Below are positions 35,399 to 45,564 of a stretch of 64,000 nucleotides of DNA, piece after piece. Origin of the DNA: Bacteroidota bacterium (GTDB lineage Bacteria > Bacteroidota > Bacteroidia > Bacteroidales > F082). The notes under the pieces were generated by a model. The model made no database searches and was not told where the DNA came from. It was given only the letters and a program-made list of their open reading frames with translations. The stretch is taken from NCBI GenBank assembly GCA_016715945.1, contig JADJXJ010000001.1:124001-188000 (forward strand), given 5' to 3'. Positions within the stretch are counted from its first letter, which is position 1, and each line of letters starts with the position of its first letter. The translations under genes were made by a program, and so were the position numbers.

Positions 35399-37498
35399 TT
35401 AGTTCCCCAGCCTGATCAAGCTGCCGGCTTCAATGTGCCTGGGCATTCCCGGATAGTAGTAGCGCGGGTTGCGCTGGCCGGGGGCATTCACAAGAATCAT
35501 GGAGGCATAGCGGGCATTTGTCAGGTTGTTTGCCTGGAGGTAAAATTCCAGCCCGGTACGTTTCCATTTGGCCGACCACGCTGCGCGTGCATGTAGGAGT
35601 GTATAGGAGGTGCTGTAGCGGGTATTGGCATCGTTCATGGCCATTTTTCCGGTGTATTCGCCCAGCAGATTGAGGGAAATGCCGGATTGATGACGCAGCT
35701 CGATCATTGAGTTCAGGGTGATTCGCGGAATGCCCGGGATGTTTCGTCCGGCATGGTTAACACCCCGGTCTTCGAAGTCCAGAAACCTGTAAAGGCCTGC
35801 GGCAAAGGTGTTTTTCCATTTGAGGTGGAGCAGGTTTGTGCCGGTAAAATCAGTAAGGTTGAGCACAGTAGTAATTTCGGCTCCGCGGTGAAGGGCTTTG
35901 CCGGCATTTCTGCCAATCCAGCGGTCGGCATCAATGCGCTCGGCCACAAGCAGGTGGCGGATGTGCATGCTGAAAAACACCAGTTCGGCAAAAAAAGTAT
36001 TGTTCGGGGTAAGCATCCGCAAGCCGATGTCGATGGTGCGGCTTTGTTCGGGGCGGATATCCGGATTCAGCATGCCCTCGGAGTCGAGGGTTTCGCTGAG
36101 GGGCGGGGGCGAAAATCCATGGCTGAAAGAGCCAAATATACTGAACCTTTTATCAAAGCTGTGATTGGCAGCCAGACGTGGTGAGAAAACTGTGCCTGTA
36201 AGGTAAGTGTCTGATATTTCACGGTTTAGCACGACCGATCGGTTGAAGAATGTGTTTTTCAGCTGTTGCACGTACAGTCCGGCACTCAACAGGGTTCGCC
36301 CGCGGCTTGCATCGGCCTGAAGAAACATGGCCATGGAGCGAATGTTTTCCTTGTTGCGGCTGATGGAATCGCCGATCGAACCCAGTCCGTCGGTATTGCG
36401 GAAGTTGACAAAGCCCACTTTTTCGACAAAACCTTCCAGGCCAGCAGAAAATTCCATTTTGGTCTGGTCGAGCAACAGCGGCCGTGTTACCTGAATCTTT
36501 ATCCCGCCCAGTCGCCTGTTTTCGAAAAAATTATCGAAAGGCCGGAGTTCTTCTTCATGGGTCAGGTGACCATAAAGGGTGGTTTTCAAAACCAGTTCGT
36601 CCTCAAATTTCCATATCGAGCTGAGGCCACCCAGCACCCGGTTCCCGTCTTCATAGCCTTTGGTGTTTTTCCAGTTGGTGGCTGCTGCATGCGGATTGTT
36701 GCTGAATGTGGCGCTGTCGATGGAGCTCGGGATATACGATTTGAGTTTTTGTGCAATGAGGGTGCTGCGAAGCTGATGTTTGTTACTGATATTGAGCGTT
36801 GTGGCATAACCGGCAAACAACCTGCTGTGGCTGTTGTTTTCGCGCCAGCCCTCGGCTGAGCCTGCCGAAAGGAGCAATCGGTGATGGTTCTTCGATTCAC
36901 CTGTTGTGAACAGTCCGGCAAGGCCTTGCTGACCGTAACTGCCTGCCGAAAGGCGAAGGCTGGCTCCGGTTCCTGCGGGCTGATCAGGTATAGTGCGCAA
37001 CATAATGGCGCCTCCCAGGCTGCCTCCGTGTGCCATGGTGGTAGGGCTGCGCATCACTTCGGCCTGCGAGGCAAAGGCCGGATCGATGTATTCCACCATG
37101 CTGTATCCCGAGCCATTGGTGAGCGGCACCTCGTCGATCCAGCTGCGCAAACGTCCGGTGGCATACGGAACGCGCGCACCTATCCCCCTGATAGTGATGC
37201 GGTTGGTATTGAGTGTCCCCTGGTGGGCATATACCCCTGGAGCAATATGGAGCACCGCCGGCAAACCTTTGCCTTCGTGAAGCCTGATTTCGGATGCCGT
37301 AATGAGACTCACCGCAACAGGATATTCCATCAACAGGCTGCGGCTTCCAAAAGTAGTTACAACCACTTCCTCGAGCCAGCTTTGCTTTGTAGTGTCTGCA
37401 ACTAATTGAATGTCAGTCGGAAATACTTCCTGGCTTTGTGCAAGATAGCCTAATCCAATTAGGAGGTGCATCAGTAGCCCATGCCTGAACGTTTTCAT
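35399..37498 (-). CDS. TonB-dependent receptor (iron or metal complex type)
   Basis: A 699-residue outer-membrane receptor. The signal peptide (1-22) is followed by the TonB-box-like LEEVVVTTFGSRS and a plug domain (SEIRLHEGKGLPAVLHIAPGV, NRITIRGIGARVPYAT), then a 22-strand barrel ending in a plain LIRLGN. It lacks the carboxypeptidase-regulatory domain of the SusC group and has no SusD partner, so a metal chelate, siderophore or vitamin is a more likely cargo (inference). No transporter genes lie beside it to settle the substrate. Confidence 0.9.
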   Translation of the reverse strand: MKTFRHGLLMHLLIGLGYLAQSQEVFPTDIQLVADTTKQSWLEEVVVTTFGSRSLLMEYPVAVSLITASEIRLHEGKGLPAVLHIAPGVYAHQGTLNTNRITIRGIGARVPYATGRLRSWIDEVPLTNGSGYSMVEYIDPAFASQAEVMRSPTTMAHGGSLGGAIMLRTIPDQPAGTGASLRLSAGSYGQQGLAGLFTTGESKNHHRLLLSAGSAEGWRENNSHSRLFAGYATTLNISNKHQLRSTLIAQKLKSYIPSSIDSATFSNNPHAAATNWKNTKGYEDGNRVLGGLSSIWKFEDELVLKTTLYGHLTHEEELRPFDNFFENRRLGGIKIQVTRPLLLDQTKMEFSAGLEGFVEKVGFVNFRNTDGLGSIGDSISRNKENIRSMAMFLQADASRGRTLLSAGLYVQQLKNTFFNRSVVLNREISDTYLTGTVFSPRLAANHSFDKRFSIFGSFSHGFSPPPLSETLDSEGMLNPDIRPEQSRTIDIGLRMLTPNNTFFAELVFFSMHIRHLLVAERIDADRWIGRNAGKALHRGAEITTVLNLTDFTGTNLLHLKWKNTFAAGLYRFLDFEDRGVNHAGRNIPGIPRITLNSMIELRHQSGISLNLLGEYTGKMAMNDANTRYSTSYTLLHARAAWSAKWKRTGLEFYLQANNLTNARYASMILVNAPGQRNPRYYYPGMPRHIEAGSLIRLGN

Positions 37499-37567
37499 TA
37501 AGCAATAGGTTTACAAATACAACGGACTGGCAAGATAAGTGTTTATGATGGCAGAAGATTTGCAGGC

Positions 37568-39994
37568 TTAGAATTCCATCATGAATTCATCATTCTCCAT
37601 CCTGCGTTCTGGTGCCCGGCGTTTCTGCTGGTTGATGCGGTAGTTAAAATTCACCGTAACCACTGTTTTTGTCCACTGAAACTCTGTTTTTGAATAGAAA
37701 TTATCCTCAAAAGTTTCGAAGGCCCATTTGCGTGTACCGAAGATGTCGCGAACGTTCAGGGTAATGGTTCCCATGTTTTTCAGCACATCTTTGCTGATGC
37801 CTGCATCGGCGCCAAAGGAAGGTAGCCTGTTTCCCTGCGGGGTTTTGGCTTTACCCTGGTAGTTGAGCGAAAGCTGCGCGTCGAGTCCCTTTTTGACGTT
37901 GGCCCTGGCCATAAGGCGGCCGGTCCACGAAAAGTCTTCCACATCGTACACCTTGTTCTGAAACTCACCCTGGGTAACGGCCCTGAAGAAATTCAGGCTG
38001 CCATTCAGGTTGAGCCACTTGCTAACCGAACCCATTCCAATGATTTCCAGACCGGTATCGTCGCGTTTGGCAAAGTTTTGCGGTCCGGCAAAGGTGATTC
38101 CCGTGCTGTCGACCCTTTCCACCCTGATGAACACATCGTTGCTCTGCCGGTAGTAAGCGTTCACGTTGATGTTACCCTTTTTGAAAAAGCGCAGGTAGCC
38201 AAGCTCATAGGCATTGGTGTAAACAGGCCTGAGGTTGGGATTTCCCGACATGATGAAGCGGTTGTCGGTAATGGTCCGGAATGGGTTGAGCTGCCAGAAA
38301 CCCGGCCGGCGGATGCGCCGGCTGTAGCTGGCCTGAATGCTGTTGGTTGGATTAAATTTATAGGTAAGGTGCCCACTGGGGAAAAAGTCAAGGTAATCCC
38401 GTGCATTGGTTTCGTTGGTCTCGAGCAGTTTGGTGTTGATATCGGTAAACTCCGACCTCAGGCCCATCTGATACGAAAACTTGTTCAGCTCGTTGGCGTG
38501 CAGCACATAAGCGGCAAGAATGTTTTCGCTGTATTCGAAGATGTTGGAGAAATCGGGTAGTTTCTCAAATACACCGGCATCCGAGCGGGTTTCGACCAGG
38601 TAGTCGTTCGATACGAAGCGGTTCTGATAACGGATTCCTGTTTCCACCTTTGATTTACTGCCAAGGGGTTGCACATAATCGGCCTGTGCCTGCAACGAAC
38701 TGTTTTTCTGGTAGGTCGAAACGCGTTGAAACAAGTCGTCGGGATAGGGCAGGGTGGGAGCCAGCTGCACACTTTCCACAATGGTCGAACTTTCGTCGGT
38801 CAGGTTGTTGTTGTATCGCAAACTTGCCGAGAAGAGCTGGTCTTTCCGGTCGAACTGGCGCCTGAGGTCGAAGGCGTATTCAAATGCGGGATTTGCCGAT
38901 TTTTGCTCTTCTTTTCGCATCGATTGTCTGAAAAGATTGTCGTCGGTGTAGTCAAAATAGGTTACGGTTGAAGGGTTTTTTCCATCGGAGGCCCTCAACA
39001 TGATACTGTTGGAGATGTTGGTTTTCGGATTCAGGGCATAGTCGGCACCAATGCGTATGGTGTTGTTGAGCGCTTTGCGGATGCGTTCGGCTTCCTGACG
39101 CGTGGCTATATCGAGGTTGTAAAGTTCGCGGTACACTTTTCCGCCACCTCTGTTTTCGTTGTAGTTGATGTTGTAATTGGCAAACAGATTTACTTTTTTG
39201 AAGCGGTAGTTAAAATTTAATCCCAGGCCACCTTGCAGGGGATAGCCTGCATTGAGGTCAATGGAGCCGTTGTAGCCTTTGCGCCTGTCTTTTTTCAGGA
39301 CAATGTTGATGATGCCCGAGCTGCCTTCGGCCTCATATCGCACGGAGGGATTGGTAATCACTTCGATGCGTTCGATCATATCGGCCGAGATCGACCGGAG
39401 CGCGTTGCGGTTGTCGTTGCCTGTGAGGCTCGACATCTTTCCGTCGATCAGAATGCGCACGCCATCATCGCCCCGCAGGCTGACATTGCCATCAATATCC
39501 ACGGTTACCGAAGGAATGCTCTCGAGCACTTCCACCGCATTGGATGCCTTGGTCGAAATGTCGCGACCGATATTAAACACCCGCTTGTCGAGGGTCATCT
39601 CGACCGTGGAGCGCTCGGCAACTACCTCCACCTCCGACAGAATTTTTTCATCCGGACTTAGCCACAGGCTTCCGAGGTCGCGCAGCTGTGTGGTGCGCTG
39701 AAGCTGCACATTGCTGATGGTCACCGGCTGGTAGGCGATAAACTGCACATTTATATAATAGGTGCCGGGTTTCAGTTTGATGTCGAATGTGCCATCGGCA
39801 CCGGTAATGCCGCCGGTAACAAAACTCGAGTCGGCCTGGTTGTAAACCATCACCGTGGCATATTCAAGTCCTTTGCTTGTGGACTTGTCGAGCACCTTGC
39901 CCCGCAGTCCGCTTTCGGCAGCCTCTGGATTGTTTGATAGCAAGGTAAAAGCGAACAGCGAGATAAATAATGTTAGCAATGTTGTTTTGCGCAT
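37568..39994 (-). CDS. Outer-membrane beta-barrel TonB receptor-like protein with carboxypeptidase-regulatory domain
   Basis: An 808-residue outer-membrane protein. Signal peptide 1-18, a carboxypeptidase-regulatory-like domain (LRGKVLDKSTSKGLEYATV), a plug-like domain (KASNAVEVLESIPSVTVDIDGNVSLRG, DGVRILIDGKMSSL) and a barrel of the OMP_b-brl_3 type. These are often paired with cell-surface or metal functions, but no substrate can be inferred here. The ATG at 39994 begins the signal peptide; the longer frame from 40057 has no export signal at its start. The tail is Arg- and Met-rich (RRMENDEFMMEF). Confidence 0.9.
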   Translation of the reverse strand: MRKTTLLTLFISLFAFTLLSNNPEAAESGLRGKVLDKSTSKGLEYATVMVYNQADSSFVTGGITGADGTFDIKLKPGTYYINVQFIAYQPVTISNVQLQRTTQLRDLGSLWLSPDEKILSEVEVVAERSTVEMTLDKRVFNIGRDISTKASNAVEVLESIPSVTVDIDGNVSLRGDDGVRILIDGKMSSLTGNDNRNALRSISADMIERIEVITNPSVRYEAEGSSGIINIVLKKDRRKGYNGSIDLNAGYPLQGGLGLNFNYRFKKVNLFANYNINYNENRGGGKVYRELYNLDIATRQEAERIRKALNNTIRIGADYALNPKTNISNSIMLRASDGKNPSTVTYFDYTDDNLFRQSMRKEEQKSANPAFEYAFDLRRQFDRKDQLFSASLRYNNNLTDESSTIVESVQLAPTLPYPDDLFQRVSTYQKNSSLQAQADYVQPLGSKSKVETGIRYQNRFVSNDYLVETRSDAGVFEKLPDFSNIFEYSENILAAYVLHANELNKFSYQMGLRSEFTDINTKLLETNETNARDYLDFFPSGHLTYKFNPTNSIQASYSRRIRRPGFWQLNPFRTITDNRFIMSGNPNLRPVYTNAYELGYLRFFKKGNINVNAYYRQSNDVFIRVERVDSTGITFAGPQNFAKRDDTGLEIIGMGSVSKWLNLNGSLNFFRAVTQGEFQNKVYDVEDFSWTGRLMARANVKKGLDAQLSLNYQGKAKTPQGNRLPSFGADAGISKDVLKNMGTITLNVRDIFGTRKWAFETFEDNFYSKTEFQWTKTVVTVNFNYRINQQKRRAPERRMENDEFMMEF

Positions 39995-40116
39995 GCTTAT
40001 TTGGTTAAGTGCATTGAATACAAACAGATGGTGATATTGTTCAAGGGTGTTAAACATGCGGTCATGGGCGGCCTATTCCCGGCACGAATCCGCAGTTTGG
40101 TTTTTTTAACAATTGC

Positions 40117-42603
40117 TCAGTAAGGATCCACGTCAATCTGTACACGAACCTGTTTGAATTCGGCTGTCTTTTGCAAGCTGGCCGTGGCAGAGGCGATGGC
40201 GTGTTTGGTTTCGGCCGGGTTTTCGTGGCGGGGGATTTTTATCAGAAATTGTTTGATATACAGGTTTCTGATGCGCGAAACCACAGGATATTCCGGGCCA
40301 AGAATCTGGAAGCTGATGAGCTTGCGCAATTCGTTGTTCAGCACAAAAGCCGCCTGATTAAGGGTGTTTGAGTCTTTGTGAAGCAGGCGCAACTCGATGA
40401 GTCTGAAATAAGGCGGGTAGTTGTGTTGTTTTCGCTGCACAAGTTGCTGATTGGTAAACTCTTCGTAAGCGTTGTAGATCACGTACCGGAAAATCTCGTT
40501 TTTCGGCCTGTAGGTCTGTATCACCACCCAGCCTTCGTTGTTTTTTCGGCCGGCCCTGCCGCTCACCTGTGCCATGAGCTGAAAACTGCGTTCAAAAGCC
40601 CGGAAATCGGGGTAGCTGAGCAGGTTGTCGGCATTGAGTATTCCCACCAGGTTTACGCGGTCGAAATCTAAACCCTTGGTAACCATCTGGGTACCTGTGA
40701 GTACGTCGGTTTTTCCTTTGCCAAAATCGTCGAGGATCTGTTGAAAGGCGTGCTTCGACCGGGTGGTGTCGAGGTCCAGTCGGGCTATACGCAATCCGGG
40801 CATCATCAGTCCCAGTTCTTCTTCCACCTTTTCGGTGCCAAAGCCCTGCATCTCGAGGGCGGTGCTGTGGCATTCCGGGCACTGCTGGGGCACTTCGCGT
40901 GCATAACCACAGTAATGGCAGCGAAGCATGTTTTGTTTTTTGTGGTACACCAGGCTCACGTCGCAGTTGCGGCACTCGGGCACCCAGTTGCACTGGCTGC
41001 ATTCGATGCGCAGCGAAAACCCCCTTCTGTTCTGAAACAGAATGGCCTGTTGCCCGGTTTTGATGGTCTCGCCGAGTTTCTCCAGCAGCACTGAACTGAA
41101 ATGTGAGCGCAGGGTTTTGCGCCTTTGCTCCTCACGCATGTTCACCACAATGGTCTGTGGTAGGCTGAAACCGCCGTAGCGTTCACGCAGCTGCACAAGG
41201 CCATAGCGACCGCTTTTTGCATTGTACCATGTTTCGAGCGAAGGTGTAGCCGAACCAAGCAACACGTTGGCTCCGAATAACTTGCCGAGCACAATGGCGG
41301 TGTCGCGCGCATGATACCGGGGAGCGGGATCGTATTGTTTATAGGAGTGGTCGTGTTCCTCGTCCACAATCACCAGCCCGAGATTTGTGTATGGCAGAAA
41401 AAGTGCTGAGCGCGGGCCGACGATCAGCCTGCGCGAAGCCGGGTCATCGGCACGCAGCACACCGCGCCAGAGCTCTGCGCGTTCCCCTGTGGTATATCTG
41501 GAGTGATACACGCCCAGCATATCGCCGAAATATTTTTTCAGGCGCTGGATGATCTGTGTGGTGAGGGCGATCTCGGGCAAAAGGTAAAGCACCTGCCTGC
41601 CCGAACTCAGCACTTCATCTATGAGTTTGATGTAAATCTCTGTCTTTCCGCTCGAAGTCACCCCATGAAGCAGGCACACATCTTTCTGACCGAAAGCTTC
41701 TTTCACCTGATCATAGGCTTGTTGCTGTGCCTGCGAAAGGGTGATGTTCCCGGCTTCGGCGGTCTTGCCGAACTGTTCAAGCCGGCTGACGGTTTTATGT
41801 TCAATAATCAGTACACCTTTCTCGGCAAGTGATTTTACCTGTGCCGGGCTTGCCCCGCTAAGCTCTGCAATGCGTCCAAGCTCTATTCCGATGGCTTCTC
41901 CGGCCGGAAATCTGGTCTCACGCAGGTAAACCATCATCACTTCCAGTTGCTTGTAGGCTCGCCTGGCCAGCTGGTTCAGCAGCTCAGAAAGTTTTTCCTC
42001 ATCATGGTATGCTTCGCTTAACCTGACGAATGCTTTCTTTTTGGGCACTTCTTTCTGCTCCAGTTCTTCTTCCATGATCAGGTATTTCTTCTCGATCATG
42101 GTCTTCAGCAAGGGCATTACCTTTTTGAAACCAACAATGCGGCTCACTTCATCCACTGTAAGCCTGGGCTGGGTTTGCAAGGCCTCAGTCAGGAGGTATT
42201 CGTTGTCGCTCAGAGCTGATATATCTGCCTCAAATTCAGGGTGAAGCATCACTTTTGCTTCGCTGCTCAAACGAAGCGCCGAGGGCAAGGCAGCCACCAT
42301 GAGTTCGCCCGGATGACATACATAATACGATGAAATCCAGTCCCAAAATCTGAACTGCACAGGGGTGACCACTTCCTGTTCGTCAAGAACGCCCATGATA
42401 TACTTCGGCGTGACCCCCTGCGGGATACGGTTGTGAATTTCGCGCACCAGGGCCGCCATGATTTTTCGCTTGCCAAACTGAACAACCACCCTGCAACCGG
42501 GTTTTACCAAACCAACCATATCGCGTGGCACACGGTAGGTGAAAAAACCCGGCAGCGGCAGCGGAACCACCACATCAGCAAATAGCACCAAACTGTCTTC
42601 CAT
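40117..42603 (-). CDS. priA: Primosomal protein N', replication restart helicase
   Basis: An 828-residue superfamily 2 helicase that reloads the replisome at broken forks. It has the N-terminal fork-binding domain (VVVPLPLPGFFTYRVP), Walker A LLHGVTSSGKTEIY, the DEEH box VDEEHDHSY, a zinc domain with eight cysteines (CSQCNWVPECRNC, then CHYCGY and CPECH) and helicase motif SGRAGRKNNEGWV. The length and order match PriA. It is followed upstream by the plug-domain protein gene on the same strand after a 57-base gap. Confidence 0.96.
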   Translation of the reverse strand: MEDSLVLFADVVVPLPLPGFFTYRVPRDMVGLVKPGCRVVVQFGKRKIMAALVREIHNRIPQGVTPKYIMGVLDEQEVVTPVQFRFWDWISSYYVCHPGELMVAALPSALRLSSEAKVMLHPEFEADISALSDNEYLLTEALQTQPRLTVDEVSRIVGFKKVMPLLKTMIEKKYLIMEEELEQKEVPKKKAFVRLSEAYHDEEKLSELLNQLARRAYKQLEVMMVYLRETRFPAGEAIGIELGRIAELSGASPAQVKSLAEKGVLIIEHKTVSRLEQFGKTAEAGNITLSQAQQQAYDQVKEAFGQKDVCLLHGVTSSGKTEIYIKLIDEVLSSGRQVLYLLPEIALTTQIIQRLKKYFGDMLGVYHSRYTTGERAELWRGVLRADDPASRRLIVGPRSALFLPYTNLGLVIVDEEHDHSYKQYDPAPRYHARDTAIVLGKLFGANVLLGSATPSLETWYNAKSGRYGLVQLRERYGGFSLPQTIVVNMREEQRRKTLRSHFSSVLLEKLGETIKTGQQAILFQNRRGFSLRIECSQCNWVPECRNCDVSLVYHKKQNMLRCHYCGYAREVPQQCPECHSTALEMQGFGTEKVEEELGLMMPGLRIARLDLDTTRSKHAFQQILDDFGKGKTDVLTGTQMVTKGLDFDRVNLVGILNADNLLSYPDFRAFERSFQLMAQVSGRAGRKNNEGWVVIQTYRPKNEIFRYVIYNAYEEFTNQQLVQRKQHNYPPYFRLIELRLLHKDSNTLNQAAFVLNNELRKLISFQILGPEYPVVSRIRNLYIKQFLIKIPRHENPAETKHAIASATASLQKTAEFKQVRVQIDVDPY

Positions 42604-42660
42604 CAGCAGATTGCTGTTTTCTAAATCATTTCATAGGTTCGTTTCATTGTCCGGATGATG

Positions 42661-43953
42661 CTAATGGGCATCTGTCAAAGCATAACCCGCTATTTGATCA
42701 TAGGCCGTGCCGGGTTGCCTGAAATAAAGAATCATGGTGTATTTGTTCTGGGTGTCCCAAAAACTTCCCTCCGATTCCATGGTGCTGGTGCTTCCTGTTT
42801 GTTTGTCGCGCAGCACATACAGATAGTTGTAATAGCCTTGCTTGAGAAACAGGCTGAGTTCATAGCCCCGCAACCCGAAGTTGTAAGTCATCCTGTTCCG
42901 GTCGTTCAGCTGCCAGTCGTTGAGTTGTCCTGTCACGTATATTTCATCGTGGGTCAGCGGCGGATCCCAGGGCAGAAAAAACTCTACCCAGGCATAGTCT
43001 CCTTCTATATCGGTATTTTGGTCTTGTCGGGCGCGGATCAGTCGGCGGCCGTTGAGGTCGGGTTCCGATTTGTACACCTGCCTGTTGCGCCGGGTATCAG
43101 GCCATAAACGTACCAGAAAACCATCGTGTTGTTGTATGATGCGTTGTATCCGTTCCGACTGGTAGCGGTAACTTTTCATGTCGAAATTTCTCCACTGATT
43201 GGCGCCCTCGAAGGTGGTTTCGCGAACGTACTCAAAAGTCATCCGCCCGGGCACGACGTGCGATGGCTTCAAACCTGTCACTGCATTGTCGCGGCGGTTG
43301 TTCTGGAGGATATCGAGGCTGAAGGCATCTGCCGGGATGCCCGAAAAACGTGCCGGCAGGCTGATCGAAATGTCGAGCATCTGGTGGGTGCGGTTAAGCC
43401 CGGCCTGGCGGGTATTCTGGGCAACCGAGGCCCTGATGGGTATCATAGGGTCGATCACCCAAAAACGTCTGCTCAGAATCAGGTTTGGCGCCGAGGGTGT
43501 TCCGCGATAAACAACCAACAGATAGTTGCCGGATAGCCTCGGCCTGAGCTGACTGCCCGGAAAACTGAGTTTGTAGTGCACATAGGGCGTCAGGGTGTTG
43601 AGCGAAAAGGCATAATCGGTTATTCGGTCGTCGGTAAAACCCTCGATGTATTCCTGCGGCCTGAGCGCGGAGGGTGTCCAGTCGCGATTGCAATGAATGA
43701 TGGTGTAGTCGAAAATATAGGCCATATCGCCCAGCATATCGAAGGCCAGCGTGAGGCTGCCGGCTTCGTCGGTCCGAAGCACAGGGTCGGAAAGCGGATC
43801 ATCGCCCCGGTAAAATTGCACCGATTGTATCTCAGGCAGATAGTTGTGATCATCATAAACCAGGTCTTGCGCGCTGAGCATGGAAGTGTTAAAAAAAGCT
43901 AAAAGCCCCGCGAGCCAAAAAAGAAATTTTTCTTTGATTGTTAATAGTTTCAC
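42661..43953 (-). CDS. T9SS plug-domain protein (DUF5103)
   Basis: A 430-residue exported protein (signal ends near LSAQDLVYDD) with the DUF5103 region LPEIQSVQFYRGDDPLSDPVL and CNRDWTPSALRPQEYIEGF near the N-terminus and a late immunoglobulin-like segment (YVTGQLNDWQLNDRNRM). Related proteins plug the large SprA translocon of the type IX secretion system; the kelch protein at 7827 is a possible T9SS client. The ATG at 43980 lies beside a -7 box (43978-43985), so the GTG at 43953 just before the signal peptide is the likely start. Confidence 0.85.
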   Translation of the reverse strand: MKLLTIKEKFLFWLAGLLAFFNTSMLSAQDLVYDDHNYLPEIQSVQFYRGDDPLSDPVLRTDEAGSLTLAFDMLGDMAYIFDYTIIHCNRDWTPSALRPQEYIEGFTDDRITDYAFSLNTLTPYVHYKLSFPGSQLRPRLSGNYLLVVYRGTPSAPNLILSRRFWVIDPMIPIRASVAQNTRQAGLNRTHQMLDISISLPARFSGIPADAFSLDILQNNRRDNAVTGLKPSHVVPGRMTFEYVRETTFEGANQWRNFDMKSYRYQSERIQRIIQQHDGFLVRLWPDTRRNRQVYKSEPDLNGRRLIRARQDQNTDIEGDYAWVEFFLPWDPPLTHDEIYVTGQLNDWQLNDRNRMTYNFGLRGYELSLFLKQGYYNYLYVLRDKQTGSTSTMESEGSFWDTQNKYTMILYFRQPGTAYDQIAGYALTDAH

Positions 43954-43977
43954 GCAAAAAACAGCTTTATAACCATG

Positions 43978-43985
43978 CAAAGATA
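43978..43985 (-). promoter_or_regulatory. -7 promoter box of the plug-domain gene
   Basis: Minus-strand TATCTTTG, exact TAnnTTTG, 25 bases upstream of the chosen GTG. Confidence 0.55.
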
Positions 43986-44047
43986 TACGGATATTGAAAT
44001 GCAGGGCCTGAGGGGATTTTCAGAAAATCTGTGCGAAAAGCAAGGCC

Positions 44048-44061
44048 TTGACTTGCGTCAA
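44048..44061. promoter_or_regulatory. FNR/CRP-like palindrome upstream of nqrA
   Basis: TTGAC, four bases, GTCAA: a perfect palindrome with the 5-4-5 spacing of CRP/FNR-family sites. It lies 118-131 bases before nqrA and 63 before the divergent plug-domain promoter, so it could serve either. Confidence 0.4.
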
Positions 44062-44149
44062 ACAAATGCTTGATATAAAGCCGCATTGCAATACTTTTTT
44101 TGTTGCCGTTAATATGCAAACAACACACGATAATTGCTTTTCTTTGCAA

Positions 44150-44164
44150 ATGTTTTCAAAACAT
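44150..44164 (+). promoter_or_regulatory. 15-base palindrome in the nqrA leader
   Basis: ATGTTTT, one base, AAAACAT. It lies 15-29 bases before the nqrA ATG, suitable for an operator or a leader hairpin. Confidence 0.35.
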
Positions 44165-44178
44165 ATATCAAGGTAGAT

Positions 44179-45528
44179 ATGTCGAATGTTATCAAGATCA
44201 AAAAGGGGCTGAATATCAACCTTATAGGTGAAGCGGAAAAGGTTGTGCGAAGTCACAGCTCCGAGGTGTACGCCCTCAAGCCCACCGACTTTATCGGTGT
44301 TTTTCCGCGCATGCTCGTCAAAGAGGGTGATGAGGTAAAGGCTGGTACGCCCCTGTTTCTCGACAAATATCGTGAGGACATTGTGTTCACTTCGCCGGTG
44401 AGCGGACGGGTGAAAGAAGTCAAAAGGGGTGCCAAGCGTGTGCTTCTCGAAGTCAAGATCGAAAGCGACGGCAAGTTCAGCTCGCTCGATTTCGGATCTG
44501 CCAATCCGCTTGAACTCGGCCGCGAAGGCGTCATCGAAAAATTGCTCAGGAGCGGCCTGTGGGCATTCATCCGCCAGCGGCCTTACTCGGTAATTGCCAA
44601 TCCAAAAGACAAACCAAAGAGCATTTTCATCTCCACCTTCGATACTGCGCCCCTGGCGCCCGACAACGATTTCATCGTTCACGGTCAGGGTGAAGCGTTT
44701 CAGGCAGGCCTCGACGCATTGAGTGTGCTCACTTCAGGCAAGGTGCATCTGAATATTGATGCCAATGCCACCCACTCTAAAGTGTTTACCAACTCCAAGC
44801 GGGTGCAGATCAACCAGTTCGCCGGGCCTCATCCTGCCGGCAATGTGGGAGTTCAGATCAACAAGCTCGACCCCATCAACAAGGGTGATGTAGTCTGGTA
44901 CCTCTATCCCCAGGATGTAATCAATATCGGCAAGCTCTTCCTCACCGGGCAGTACGACTCCACCAGAATCATCGCCCTTACCGGATCGGAAGTGCTCAAA
45001 CCAGCCTATTACAAAACACATATCGGTGCCAGCATCGAAAGTCTGGTTAAAGACAATGTAGCTCCGGGGCACAAACGTTTCATCAGTGGCAATGTGCTCA
45101 CTGGTAAAAAGGTTGAGCTCGATGGTTTTGTCAGCTTCTATCACACCCAGGTCACTGTTATTCCCGAGGGCGATTATTACGAATTTCTCGGCTGGGCACT
45201 GCCCGGCTTTAACAAATTCAGTGTATCGCGCACATTTCCGAGCTTCCTGTTTCCCTCCAGAAAATACAGGCTCGACACCAATCTGCATGGGGGCGAACGT
45301 GCTTATGTGATGACAGGCCAGTTCGAGAAAGTGTTCCCTATGGACATTTACCCGCTGCAGCTGATCAAAGCCATCCTGGTAGAGGATATTGACCTGATGG
45401 AAAATCTGGGTATCTACGAAGTGGATGAAGAAGATTTCGCCCTGTGCGAAGTGATCGACACATCCAAGACCAATATTCAGGAAATTGTGCGCCGCGGCCT
45501 CGACCTGATGCGCAAAGAAATGAGCTAA
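44179..45528 (+). CDS. nqrA: Na+-translocating NADH:quinone reductase subunit A
   Basis: A 449-residue peripheral subunit of Na+-NQR, on the cytoplasmic face, involved in quinone binding. The opening MSNVIKIKKGLNINLIG, the biotinyl-like segment DKYREDIVFTSPVSGRVKEV and the FAGPHPAGNVGVQI motif are typical. The ATG at 44179 is chosen over 44134 because it opens the family sequence. First gene of the six-gene nqr operon. Confidence 0.97.
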   Translation: MSNVIKIKKGLNINLIGEAEKVVRSHSSEVYALKPTDFIGVFPRMLVKEGDEVKAGTPLFLDKYREDIVFTSPVSGRVKEVKRGAKRVLLEVKIESDGKFSSLDFGSANPLELGREGVIEKLLRSGLWAFIRQRPYSVIANPKDKPKSIFISTFDTAPLAPDNDFIVHGQGEAFQAGLDALSVLTSGKVHLNIDANATHSKVFTNSKRVQINQFAGPHPAGNVGVQINKLDPINKGDVVWYLYPQDVINIGKLFLTGQYDSTRIIALTGSEVLKPAYYKTHIGASIESLVKDNVAPGHKRFISGNVLTGKKVELDGFVSFYHTQVTVIPEGDYYEFLGWALPGFNKFSVSRTFPSFLFPSRKYRLDTNLHGGERAYVMTGQFEKVFPMDIYPLQLIKAILVEDIDLMENLGIYEVDEEDFALCEVIDTSKTNIQEIVRRGLDLMRKEMS

Positions 45529-45564
45529 AACAGCATTTGTTTCATACCATAAATCATCTGGATC

